Positions 1 to 11,694 of a stretch of 64,000 nt of DNA are shown piece by piece. The first letter of the stretch is position 1. Every line of letters starts with the position of its first letter. Source of the stretch: Sindora glabra. Its lineage: Eukaryota > Streptophyta > Magnoliopsida > Fabales > Fabaceae. The translations under genes were made by a program, and so were the position numbers. The stretch is taken from assembly GCA_020226215.1 (NCBI GenBank), contig CM035232.1, positions 15,040,316 to 15,104,315 of the forward strand. Direction: 5' to 3'. The notes beneath the pieces are model-generated. The model saw nothing but the letters and a program-made list of their open reading frames with translations, did not search any database and was not told the DNA's origin.

Positions 1-182
1 TTTCCACATGTTTTTTCTTTTGGGCAAAAATCTTCCATTTTGTTGGAGGTTTGGCTTCAGCAGCTGGAATCATTACATAACTTCAACGAGCAATTGTTAC
101 ATAGAAAAGCACTAGAAGGTTGATGTTGTTTCCAAACTAAAAAGAAAAAGAAAAACAAATTGAAGAACTTACATTCTTCTCT

Positions 183-327
183 CTAGGCAATTTTGAGAGG
201 TGGAGGCAACTTCACAGGCGGTCCATCTACATTGAAGAGACCATTTGCGATAGCTTGCACTAATTAGAGTGCCTTTTCTGTAAACAATGCTCCACAATCA
301 CCACATCTTACCCGACAATACGTTTGG
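183..327 (-). pseudogene. Possible decayed C-terminal coding fragment, unknown family
   Basis: On the minus strand one frame reads like the end of a protein: a Cys-rich start (C-R-V-R-C-G-D-C-G), then A-L-F-T-E-K-A-L, and a proline-rich tail (D-G-P-P-V-K-L-P-P-P-L-K-I-A) before a stop at 183-185. One in-frame TAA (plus 264-266) interrupts it; a single C-to-T change from CAA would explain it. The composition looks coding, unlike the flanking DNA. I cannot name the family, and no upstream exon is visible. It could be the last exon of a gene or a pseudogene remnant. Confidence 0.2.
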
Positions 328-647
328 ATGGAAAAGAATGGGAGAAAAGAGAAGGAAAGGAAATGTTTTTCTTCACAGAATGAACTAAAAGTGGAAAAGT
401 AATCCTCCATTTCTTTGTTTTCCCTCCGTTTCTTCTACTCCTAAACAAATCATAAATAGAAAAAAATTAGAAGTTACAAAAATAGAGGTAAGTATAGAAA
501 AAATGTAAGAAACCAAAATGGGGGAATCTGAAAGAAGGGTGAGAATTTTGCAAAGAGAGGGGGATAGATAATCTATGCATGTAATTTTGTCATTTCTACA
601 TATCACTGTGTGCGCGTTTTATTATATATGTGAGCCTTGTAAAATTA

Positions 648-694
<47 letters not shown>
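648..694. repeat. (TA)n-(GA)n compound microsatellite
   Basis: A run of TA dinucleotides passes directly into a run of GA dinucleotides. It is a simple sequence repeat with no visible gene context. Confidence 0.9.
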
Positions 695-696
<2 letters not shown>

Positions 697-3600
697 TCTT
701 CAAGACAAATTTTTAGATCCGCTGCTAGGTGAGCAGAGGTGAAGCCTAGTATTTGCTTGGGGTGGCTTTAGTCTCAAGAGATTTAGTTTTTGTATAAACA
801 TGTATATTTGTGAATAGGAAAAACTTACCTTCTTCGTTGCAAAAGAAAAGCATCTTTTAGCCATCCTAAAATTTAAAAATATTTTAAATTACTCATTACC
901 ATTTTTTTTTCATATTCAATAAGATACTACTTCAAATAAGAGAAAATGGTAATATTATAGATACACTTATTTAATAATTTTAGGTATAGGTTAAGTTCAG
1001 TGGGTGGTTGTTTTATATGCAATCTCTATTTAAGAATCCTTTTTCAAGATAAAATATAATAAAGTATATTTTTAATTCTTTGAGTAACATCCCTTCTTTT
1101 ATCCTTTTTTTATTCCATTGTCTTTTTCTCATTCCTCTGCTCATCTTTTTTTCTTTTTCTTTCCTTTAAAACTCAAAACATAACTAAGAGTAATTTAAAT
1201 TTTTTTAAGTTAGAGTGATCACAATATAAAAATAATTTTATATTATTATTTACTCATATATTATTGTGTTAATAAAAAATATTAATTTTTTTTATTATTA
1301 AAAATTCTTAATCACTATTATCTTTTTAATGATGTCTCATCTTCTCATATGTCAATAGTGTAACATATTTTACATTAATAATAGATGAAATTAAAAATTT
1401 AATTTAACCTTTATATTTGCTACACCCCTTAGAAAATTAAAAATAATTAGAATAATTTTTGTGTATGAAAACAGATATTTAATTATGTTAATTATTTTTA
1501 TAATGAGAATTTTATAAAAAAAATAATAGGATATTTGTGACAAAGAAAGAGTAAAATAGTAAGAATAGGAGGAAATAAAATAATTAGAAACTAGTGTGCA
1601 GTTAGAAGTGAGTAAATATATATGGAGTAGATTTAAATCCTTGATTTCTTTTATTACTCTTAGCCTAATCAATTAATTACTAAATTGCCATTTTTCCCCT
1701 TTAAATATTCCTACAACTTCCATATGTTACATTTTTCTCATCATCTTCTTCTCCTAACTCCCTTTCTCCCATTCAACTTCTTCATGCTTAAGTAGATTCA
1801 ACAAGATCCAACCAAGAACTCAAGCTTTCATCAAGTATTCTTAGTTAGATAAAGGTAATTCCTTTTAATTCAAGATTTTTGGTCTGTTGGTTTACATAAC
1901 CTAGCTCTAGATGAAGAAAATTAAGAATTTTAGCATTCTTAACACTAGTCCTTTAATTTAGAATTAAACATCCAATTTTTGATTTTCTCCTTTATACTTA
2001 GGAAAGTAAGCAATTTACTTAGATTAAATAATTTTGTATAATTTTAATTTAGTTATAATTAAATTGATGAATATTAACCATTTGGTAATTAATTGCTGAA
2101 AATTCTAGTTTGAAGCATGATTTACTTGTTAAGTTTGAGTTAAAGCCTTTTGGTGTATAAAATTAGGTTGGAGATGTTGTGTGTTAGAAACTTGAAGGAA
2201 CAACACCAAGTGAATCACAAAAGTGCAGAATATATGTAAAATTCGAACTTATAGTCAATTATAACCTTGAGAATTACTCTTAAAGGACTTATAGTCGATT
2301 AGATAGTCGACTATCTTAAAAAGTATGCTCTCTAAATGCATATAATGGATTATAGGGCTAGTTTTCATCCTCAGACTCTTGTAATGGATTATATAGTTGA
2401 CTATTATCCTACTACTTTCCATTTTATATATTTTATGAAATTTTTATGATGATGATGTAATAATATATTCATGTATTTACATATTTAGCATATTAATGCA
2501 ATTTTATTAGATATCTTATGCTAAAATCTTAGGATAGGATATGATTGTGATGAAAAACGTGAAAAAGGGAGATGAATTCTTAAGATATAAAACTAGATCT
2601 GAAAATCATTTATGAAGAGATAAAGTAGAATTTAAAAGAATAAGGTTAGGTTCATGAAAGGATAAGTCCAACTAGGAATCATAAGAAAATTTACATGCTT
2701 TCCTACTTTATTTATTCATTATTACTTATTCAAATGGAAGCTGAGTATACTTTTGTGTATTAAAAAAAGACCCAAACGAAAAAAGTATTGTGAATATTCT
2801 TCCATATATAATACTAAGTAAATTATTTACTTAGTCTTAGACTCACTCTTTTATTTATTTAATTTTATAAATATCATTATAGAAGTTCCTCTACCACAAG
2901 CATCATAGGAGTAAACTCTCTATGACTTATTTTGTATAAGATAGTTATAACATTTGTAAATAAAAATACTTTCTTGGACTTTATAGCGTATAATTAAATT
3001 TGGAATAGTAAAAATACTTCACAGGTTAGTTAATAGTTAAGTTAGTTTAAATCTAAATTGTTGAGACAAGTAAACAGATTTAACTTCCCTACTTTATTAG
3101 TAGTATACATGTAGACTTATTTGTAAATATTTGATCTATTACATATGAAATCTTAAACTATCAATAAATCATGTATTTGATATGAAGTAATAAATTTAAG
3201 TAGGCTTGTGAAGACTAAGCCACAAGTTTCACATTGGCCATGACCTTGGTGAATTATGAAAATATTTTATGTATTTCTTTATTTAATATTTATCTATTAT
3301 TATATGACACAATGTCTAGCTTCTTGTAAGAAGCTAAATCTAGCTAACTTCAACTTAAAAATTTTTAAAAACTATTTTGACTTTATCTGAATTTTAATGA
3401 AATTATACAAATTTTTTAGTTTTAAAATCCACAAAAATTTTCTTTGAAATAAAAAAGTTATACTAAAATTTAAATTTAAAATTTTCACTACAAATAATGC
3501 GAAAAGATGATCAAAGAATTGAAATCTAATAATATCATATTTTCAAAGTATTTTATGCAAAAAAATGTGTTGATAAAATTTAAATGATTAAATTATAATT

Positions 3601-3989
3601 GATGAAAAATTAATTTTAATTTAGATATAAATATTTTTAACCCTTTAAACTTAATAAATCATACATTGAACCATAAAACATTTTATATTATTTAATTTGA
3701 ATGAATAATCATCTTCTTCAATATTTTATTGATTGAATATTCAAATTTAAATTTAAATTTAAATGTAGTATAAAATAAATATGTGTAAATTTTAACATTC
3801 AAGAGGATATTCATATAATTTTTTAAAATTAAGAGAGAACAAAATAGCTTTCCCTAAAAATTAGGACAACTATTAAACACTGGTGTCTCTATTTTTCATT
3901 ATCATGGCGAAAGATTGTGCATCTAGAATTCCAAATGACACGAACTTGGTACAAAGGGAGATATTCCAAATTTGGCTTAACGTTTTTTT
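695..3989. other. AT-rich intergenic stretch without recognisable gene
   Basis: I see no coding exon here on either strand. Around 2260-2410 a short motif related to TATAGTCGATTA / TAGTCGACTAT recurs several times, a texture common in plant retrotransposon non-coding regions, but no element ends were found. The rest is AT-rich with poly-A and poly-T runs. Confidence 0.5.
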
Positions 3990-3997
3990 TTTTTTTT

Positions 3998-4135
3998 CAG
4001 CCATCCTAATATCTGGCATTTTTAGTAGGCTACAAGAATCAAATTGGATCGGATGGCTTAAGTTTTTTTTCCCCTCTTCCCCAAGAATCCTGATATCCAG
4101 CATTTTTATTAGGCTACAAAGTAATTTGGAATTGA
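3998..4135. repeat. Two imperfect copies of a short (~50 bp) unit
   Basis: Two adjacent imperfect copies of a unit of about 50 bp share the phrases ATCCTRATATC, AGCATTTTTA or GGCATTTTTA, and TAGGCTACAA. They begin near 4002 and 4085 and are separated by T/C-rich DNA. A short open frame runs across them, but it has no recognisable domain and I do not call it a gene. Confidence 0.45.
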
Positions 4136-4338
4136 GTTGGACTAGATTCAACGTAGAGGTAAACTCTTCTAATATTTACTAGCTCAACTTCTATGCAATG
4201 TATAAAATTATTTTTTAGTCAAAATAAATAAATAAATATATATATAGACATTTCATATATCATAAATAAATGTTATCAAAAAATTATTATAAGGTTAGTA
4301 TAATTTGTACAATTAAATAATCACAATTAGAAATGTAA

Positions 4339-4340
<2 letters not shown>

Positions 4341-4396
<56 letters not shown>
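4341..4396. repeat. (AT)n microsatellite
   Basis: An uninterrupted AT dinucleotide run. Confidence 0.95.
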
Positions 4397-4398
<2 letters not shown>

Positions 4399-4609
4399 AC
4401 GTAAATACACACATTATTCTCTTTCTTTAAATTTTCTATAAAAATATTTTATTTTATGAAAAAATTAATAAGGATATTAGAATTAGTAATCAAATAAAAA
4501 AAATTAAACTCTGAGAAATCAGATATTCAATCCCATCAAATTTATATATTTTAAAATTAGTTTAAAAGTATAATAATCACTCCTTTTACCAATAAATATA
4601 TTGTAACTT

Positions 4610-6060
4610 ATTATGCATTGGTACTATAATAATTTATAATATGAGTATATACAAATAATTTATTAAGAATATAAAACATATTTAAATAAAAAATAATTAT
4701 TTTACATTACGTAAATATTCTATATAGAAATGATTTTAAATTCGGTGCATTTCAAATGTTAACTAATAAAAATATTAGTTAAAATATAAAATTGACAAAT
4801 TAAAGTTCAATGTAATTTAAAATGAACTAAAAAGTTTATTGTAATAGTTATTAAATTTAAATGATAGCATATAAGGATAATATTTTAAATAAAGTATTTT
4901 AACAATATATTTATAATATAAAATTCAAATGTATATTTCCTATGAATTAAATTAATTTTATAAAAATAAAGTGGTAGTAAATGTAAAATATATACATATA
5001 TAAGTATTATAATTATAATAATATTAGGTAAACATACAAGAACACTATAACGATTCATAATATGAGCATATATAAATAATTTATTAAGAATATAAAATGT
5101 ATTTAAATAAAAAATAAATAATTATAAAATTTTCAAGATAAATATTAAATATAATTTATTAGTAGATTATGAAAAAAATTTATTTATTTAAAAAAGATAA
5201 TTGAAAATTAAATAATTATAATATATTAAATTTAAAAAAGCTAAATTAGTTCAATAAAATATTAAAGTGATAGGCATTCCATTAAATGCTCTTTCACATG
5301 ATTTTTTTTAGGTTATTTTAAGAGCAATTTTTTTTTTTTGTTTTGGAAGAGAAATTTATAGGTGAGAGAGTTATAGAAAAAGATAATTTAGATTACAATA
5401 ACATTAGATAAATATACAAAATTATTATAATGATTTAACATATATAAATAATTCATTAAGAATATAAAATATCTTTAAATTAAAAATGAATAATTACAAG
5501 ATTTTTAAGTTAAAATTAAATATGAATTATTAGTAGATTGTAAAAAAAAATTTTATTTAAAAGAGTATTGAATATTAAATAATTGTAATTTATTATATTT
5601 AAAAATAAAATAAATTAGCCCAATCAAATATGAAAATAATAAACATTCCATTAAATACTTTTCACATTAATTTTTTTGAAAGTTGTTTATGGAGGGGAAT
5701 TTTTTTGTTTTGTGAGAGAAATTTATAGGTGGAAGAGTTTTAAATAAATACATAAATAGATAATATAAATTATAATAATAGTAAATATATGATTACTATA
5801 TGGACATATACAAATAATTTATTAAAATTATACAATATATTTAAATAAAAATAAATAATTATAAAAATTTTAAAATAAATGTTAAATATAGTTTATTAAT
5901 AAATTATAAATTTATTTATTTATTTAAAGAATATAAAAAATTAAATAATTATAATATATTAAATTTAGATAGAAAGTAAATTGGTCTAAGTAACAAATAT
6001 TCTATTAAATATTATTTAATATTAAATTTTTTAAGATTATTTGAAATAAAATTTTATTAA
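4610..6060. repeat. AT-rich tandem repeat, ~370-bp monomer, about four copies
   Basis: A landmark phrase (ATAATTTATTAAGAATATAAAA and variants) recurs near 4662, 5083, 5455 and 5821, giving spacings of about 421, 372 and 366 bp. The two central copies also share the downstream landmarks TAGTAGATT, CATTCCATTAAAT, a T-rich run and GAGAAATTTATAGGTG, in the same order. This is a diverged satellite-like array and not just general AT-richness. The first unit is longer, and the last fades out near 6060, about 100 bp before the LINE begins. Confidence 0.7.
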
Positions 6061-6389
6061 TAGAAAAATTTTATATTTTCATCATCTCTATAACTGGAAC
6101 TTGAATTTGATTTAACTTTAAAAATTACAATTATTAATAGCTTGTATTTCTAATTCAATTGGAGATTTCTCTAAAAACTTGTGTACAATAACCATGTCGA
6201 AGTGTTCTATTAAGGAAGAAAATATTCTTCAACAAAGAAACAAAAAAAATCAAAAACTCTCATAAATATAAAGAGGAGAACAAGGCAATTTTCAATCAAA
6301 TTTCAACTATGCTAATTGGACAAACTAGAAATCCAAAATCATACAAAGATTCTCTTATTGGATCTATTCCCGATACGTATTAGAGAGCG

Positions 6390-8060
6390 TTCATTGAAGA
6401 CTCAAAATGGATTAAAATTTAGTGTCAGACAATGGAGTAAAAAAAGAACTTTTGGAGGATCATGAAATCAAAGTATCTTTATTAGCTGACTTGAAGAATT
6501 AGATTCACCAACAATGGTATAAATATTTAATTATTAAAGTATTTGGTAAAATTATGGGTTTTCATTATTTAAAATGGAAATTGTAAAATTTATGGAAACC
6601 CAATGGTAAGATGGATATTATTGATCTAGAACGAGGTTATTTTATTACAAGATTTTCTATAAATGAAGATTTACAGACTATTTTAAAAGAAAGTCCATGA
6701 TTAATAGCAAGCCATTTTCTTATCATCAGGAAATGGGCTCTAAACTTTTTAATTTCTTCAGCCTCTTTCCAATCCATAGCAATATGGATTAGACTTTTAG
6801 GTCTTCTAGTTAAGTATTATGATCTTGTAGCCCTAAAGGAAATTGCTAGCATGATAGGACCAATGCTACATATTTATGCAATCATGGCCCTGGAATTGTG
6901 TGGTAGGTATGCTAGACTTTGTATCCAAGTTGATTTAGGAAAACCCCTACCTAGAAAACTTAGAATTAATAGTCTTAAATAAATTATTGAATATGAAGGA
7001 TTAAATTACTTTTATCAATCATGTGGAAAAATTAAACAACAAGTTTGGCTATACCTATATTCCATATCTTTATACTAAAAGCCTATTACTTTAGACTCTA
7101 AAGCAACTAAAAAAACCTTGTCCTAATCTAAGCTTTCGATAGAACAAGAGGATGGTTAATAGTCCTTCATACAAAGCTTACAGTAAAAAATGGTAAAAAA
7201 ATAATGTCACAAGATGATAATGTATAAAAATAAATTGAAAATTCCTTGGGCATTATGAAAGTTAAGATAAAAATTGGTTAACTTCGAAATCCTAATAAGG
7301 GTACTTAGGTCAAAAGTCTCAAGATAGGGTAGCTATCTTTAAACATCATATATCTTCTAGAGAATCACCATCTAGGAACCCTAAATTAAATACACTACAA
7401 AAAAAAAAAAGTATAGTCCCAATTCAATCAAATATATAATTGGTAGTGTATGATAATAAAAATATTGGTGACTCAACAAGAAGTCCAATAGAGAACTCTT
7501 TTAAAGTAAATGAGTGTTCAATTGATATGGTGCCAAAAATTTTTCCTTTAAGTAATGTTCATTTAGATATCATAAAAAACTATGTTCCTCTAAATTTTAT
7601 TACCAAATATGTCATCCAATTTCCCTCGGAGGAGCAATTATTCAAATCTCAGCATGGAGCTCAAGCAATAGCTTAATAGGAATAGGAATGCATGGAGATC
7701 AAGGAACATTTAAGAACATTCAAACTTTTAGCATTCGGCTCCTATCAACATCTAGTGGAAAGTTAGGGCATTATTTATAAAGGACATATAATGTTAATAA
7801 ACCCAAATCTAATGGGGGAAAGCCCACTAAATTTACTAAACTTTCCATTATGGATAGACTAAAAGCTAAAAAATGCATAGACCAATCCAATCTTAATTGT
7901 AGCAAAAGTTAAACTAGATGATCTTCCACTTCTAATTGTAGTAGGCATAGTAATATATGTTCTGAGTTAACAAGCCATGATAGGAAACACAAAATATAAT
8001 GCACTTAAGGATAAGGCCAACATCAATGCTATAACATGTGCAAGCTTTGGCAGAATCTCT
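6390..8060 (+). pseudogene. LINE ORF1 (DUF4283 / zinc-knuckle protein), degenerate
   Basis: From about 6510 to 7035 the plus strand reads as the DUF4283 domain of plant LINE ORF1 proteins. The landmarks are L-I-I-K-V-F-G-K-I-M-G, W-K-P-N-G-K-M-D-I-I-D-L, F-I-T-R-F-S, L-I-I-R-K-W, I-W-I-R-L-L-G-L-L-V-K-Y-Y-D and V-D-L-G-K-P-L. It then gives E-Y-E-G-L followed by a broken C-x2-C-G-K zinc knuckle near 7015-7035. Stops sit at positions where the family has Trp or Gln (for example the W of the E-S-P-W motif). The region beyond 7100 is low-complexity C-terminal sequence with further stops. In LINEs this protein binds RNA and packages the transcript. Confidence 0.7.
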
Positions 8061-8162
8061 AACAATTAGACAAAGGAATTATCTTCTATTGGTAATTGAA
8101 AGAATCAATCTTCTTCATTTTTTGATAATAATGGAAATCCTGAGTAATTGGAAAAGAGCTTA

Positions 8163-10444
8163 TGTCATGACTTGAACTCGATCGTAATCGGTGTAGATTC
8201 TGATACCTAGTATCCACTAGTTTCATCACTAATTTTATTAATTCTACCAATGGAAATCTATCTATTTCCATTGGAACTTAAATTATATTACAAATTTTAT
8301 AGAAAAATAGACAAAGTTTCCCTTATATTCCGAACCTCCGGAGGGCCACTTGCCTTAAGTTACAAAACTTGTATATACTTCAAGTGCGACAGCCTCAATA
8401 ATATGCATAATACCACATAACCTCACTGTATATAATTATACACAAATAAACGATTCAACATATCATGTGTTGAATCAACCTATGCTTTATATTCATATTC
8501 TGATTTTAATTCAATGCTAATTCTAATCCTAATCTAACTTTGATTTTAATCCAACTGTCAAAATCCTTCAACCAAATCGTCTTTGATTCTCCATGAATAT
8601 AGCAAGGCATCTAGTACTCTTATCTTAACCTGAAAGTATTGAAAAAGAATAAAAGGAATGAGTCACGAGAACTCAATGAGCATATATCTGCTACTAAACC
8701 TCAATTCAATTATATTTTAAAACTTTACATGCTAATTAAGTATTTAAAAATAAGATAAATGCAATATGTACTCCCTAAGTTCTGAGATATAAAGAATCGA
8801 GCCCTGCATATAGCTTAAACTTTATAATTATCATCACAAGTCAAAATATCTCAACCATTCATCGATACACAGTATTATTATCATATCATGCACACCCATT
8901 CCGGGAGATTATCACATGCACAAATAGCTATAATGGCTCAATCACAATCACATCATCACGATCTCATAAAAAAATATTCAATTATAAATAAGTTTTTATG
9001 TCACATCACAATACATATCAATCATAGTAAAATTACATGTATCTATCTTTTGTCTTTGGGGTCATCCTTTTACCTTCTATAAGCTATCCATCCTTTTCCT
9101 CTCGAACCAATCTTATACCCTACCCACCTTTTTATCAGAAATATCCATCCAATTTTCATGTCATCGTCCCTGTCATATTTCTCATTTCAATTGTCACTCA
9201 TGGCACATTTCACATTATAATAATGTACAATAGAGCTTAGCTTTACAAATCACAAGATTCAATGTAATATTAATATAGGCAATCATTCTATTCTCACGGG
9301 ACAAATTAGAATACATAACACAATATATATTAGCACCACTATGCTCTCTTGCATGGCCATAAGAATTAATCCATATTCCATTAACATCATACACTTTCAT
9401 AATCTACTATTTTGGTAAGCATTAACAAGTGACATTATATGTCCAATCACAATAATCACTCATCTCACACTACTAATCACGATAAAATTTCCCACATACA
9501 TGTAACAGTACATTTCTAATCATATCATGGATATCATTACCATCACATTTTAGCCTTAGTTAATCAATGATCGATGATGATGATCACCCTATCTCACAAG
9601 GCTGTCTAAACAACATTTCTCAAATAGACAATTACTAACTTATCATAAGTATCTTTCCTAAATTTTTATCATACGTACCCACGTGATTGATTTCATGCTA
9701 TATATCATAATCCATAATTTTATTATTTAGGATTCATAGGTGAATAGATATACGATCCATATCAGTTATAAGAGGAATAATGGTTGATAGCATTTAAACA
9801 CTTTATCATTAAAACATTAAATTATAGTAGGATATATACTCACCTAATAGAATTCACCCATTTCATTTATTCTTGAAGTATCTAAGTTCAGCTTTGCTCT
9901 CTTCTTCCTATTAATAATTTACGAGAATGATTTATGAATAAATCAACATTCCTTCCAATAATCTCAAATCTTAATTTGCATCTACAATATACTAGCTATT
10001 TAAATCATTTAATTTCTTTTTTTGATAAATACTATACCAAGTACCCAAATAATATAAAACAAGGGTTTTCTTAAATCAACATGGAATCCCTCAAAATGTG
10101 AAAATATAAGACCTTGTCATTACCTTAATCATAGTATTCTAAAAATTTATATCATAGAATTTTTATTTTGCAAGGCCACAATCATACAATTAAACTTGCT
10201 CACAATCACAATTATTATTGGAAATAATATCATATAATACCTGAAGATGATCTCATTTACATTATTTAGTCACTTTATGATGTAAAAACTATAACTTTCT
10301 AAACTATTATCAATTATCTCGATTAAACATAAATAATATCTCTAGAGCAATCCCAAATCTAAAATTAGTATTGTAAATGTGATGTTTCAGCTTTCTATAA
10401 CATAAAGATTTCATTTTTTAGATGCAAAAGCTCCATATATATAC

Positions 10445-10502
<58 letters not shown>

Positions 10503-11469
10503 AGCCTATATCAGTATCTTATAATACTAAAATCATATTTTTATCATGCTTCATCATGTATTGCAAATATGTATAAAACAAATATCTTGGATTAATCAAC
10601 AAAATAACATAAAAAATTAAAACTTTATAATGCAAATCAATTCACTATCACCAGAGGAAACTACTAGTAGCTCACGTTGTCGGAAAATGGTGAATCTTAT
10701 CGAAAATCAAGAAGTCTGACACCTAGCTATTGTCTCCCTCAACTTTAACATCTTTCTTGTCTCCCACGAGCTATAGTTAGCCAGAACTAAGCTAGAGAAG
10801 GAAGCTTAAACTATGCGATAGTAGGAGAAATGGCTGGAGCACACATGGTATCACTAGTGTCTCTCGATTCTTGCATCTTTCTCTCACTGTAACTCATAAC
10901 AACAAAAAGAAAAGAGAAATAGGAACGCACACATGAGGAGATAAAATAACTAGCAACAACAGTTTCTGGCAGTGACATGTTGAAGAATAGTGATCACAAC
11001 TTGGAAGAAAGGGGGAGAAGAAGAGAGAGAAAGAGCGTAAGGACGGAGAGAGAGAAATAGGAATGGCTGATTAAAGGGGAGAGAAAGGGAAAAATAAAAT
11101 TAAAAGAGCTTTGGGCTCTGATTTGGTGCTTCTCACACCTATGAGGTCATATCTTCTTCTTTAATCTCACCCTTTCATTTTCTAACTTAATGAATCTTGA
11201 CCCTTTATTCATTTAGAAAGAAATTTAATTTCATAAGACTCCTTCCTACTCACATAAGAAAAAAAATCCAAATCTTACCTTCCAATAATCTTTAAATATT
11301 ATAAATTAAATGAACCAAAATCATTCAGCAAAATTGGTATTTATATTCTATAAACTTCCCCTTCTAAAATCTTGAAAATCCAAATAAATTTAAATGACAT
11401 CTCCATTAGATAAGAAAATCATAATAATAATAATATTTAAATTTTAAATATTACTTTAAGGATATTACA
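8163..11469 (-). mobile_element. Solo LTR (probable Ty3/gypsy), 3.3 kb
   Basis: The segment begins TGTCATGAC and ends ATATTACA, so it has TG...CA ends, and it is flanked by a perfect 5-bp duplication GCTTA (8158-8162 and 11470-11474). Removing it restores the LINE between ORF1 and ORF2. No second LTR copy, gag-pol coding or primer site is visible inside, so this is a solo LTR left by recombination. Orientation is inferred from the minus-strand ends (TGTAATATCC... and ...GTCATGACA) and from a gypsy-LTR-like phrase on that strand (CTCATTGAGTTCTCG...CTTTCAGG). Short open frames inside it (8.9-9.4 kb) have no domains and are not genes. Confidence 0.7.
10439..10500. repeat. (AT)n microsatellite inside the solo LTR
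   Basis: A nearly pure AT/TA run with occasional C interruptions in its first third. Confidence 0.9.
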
Positions 11470-11694
11470 GCTTAGGTATTAATGGTAGCAAAATCCACTT
11501 TAACATTCAACCTAAATATGATATCAAAAATAGTGCTAGCATTAAACCTTATTAGTCACAAAATAGCATTTGAGCCATCAGAAACTCGAATGCTAAACAA
11601 TCCATAGATGTCAACAGAGGAATAGCCATGAAAGGGACCTTAACCAATTCTTGAAAGAACTATTATAAATTGTTTTCTTCCCTATGATTTTAAG

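Noticed and set aside
8888..9400. Short open frames on both strands
   Set aside because: They lie inside the solo LTR, which is non-coding.
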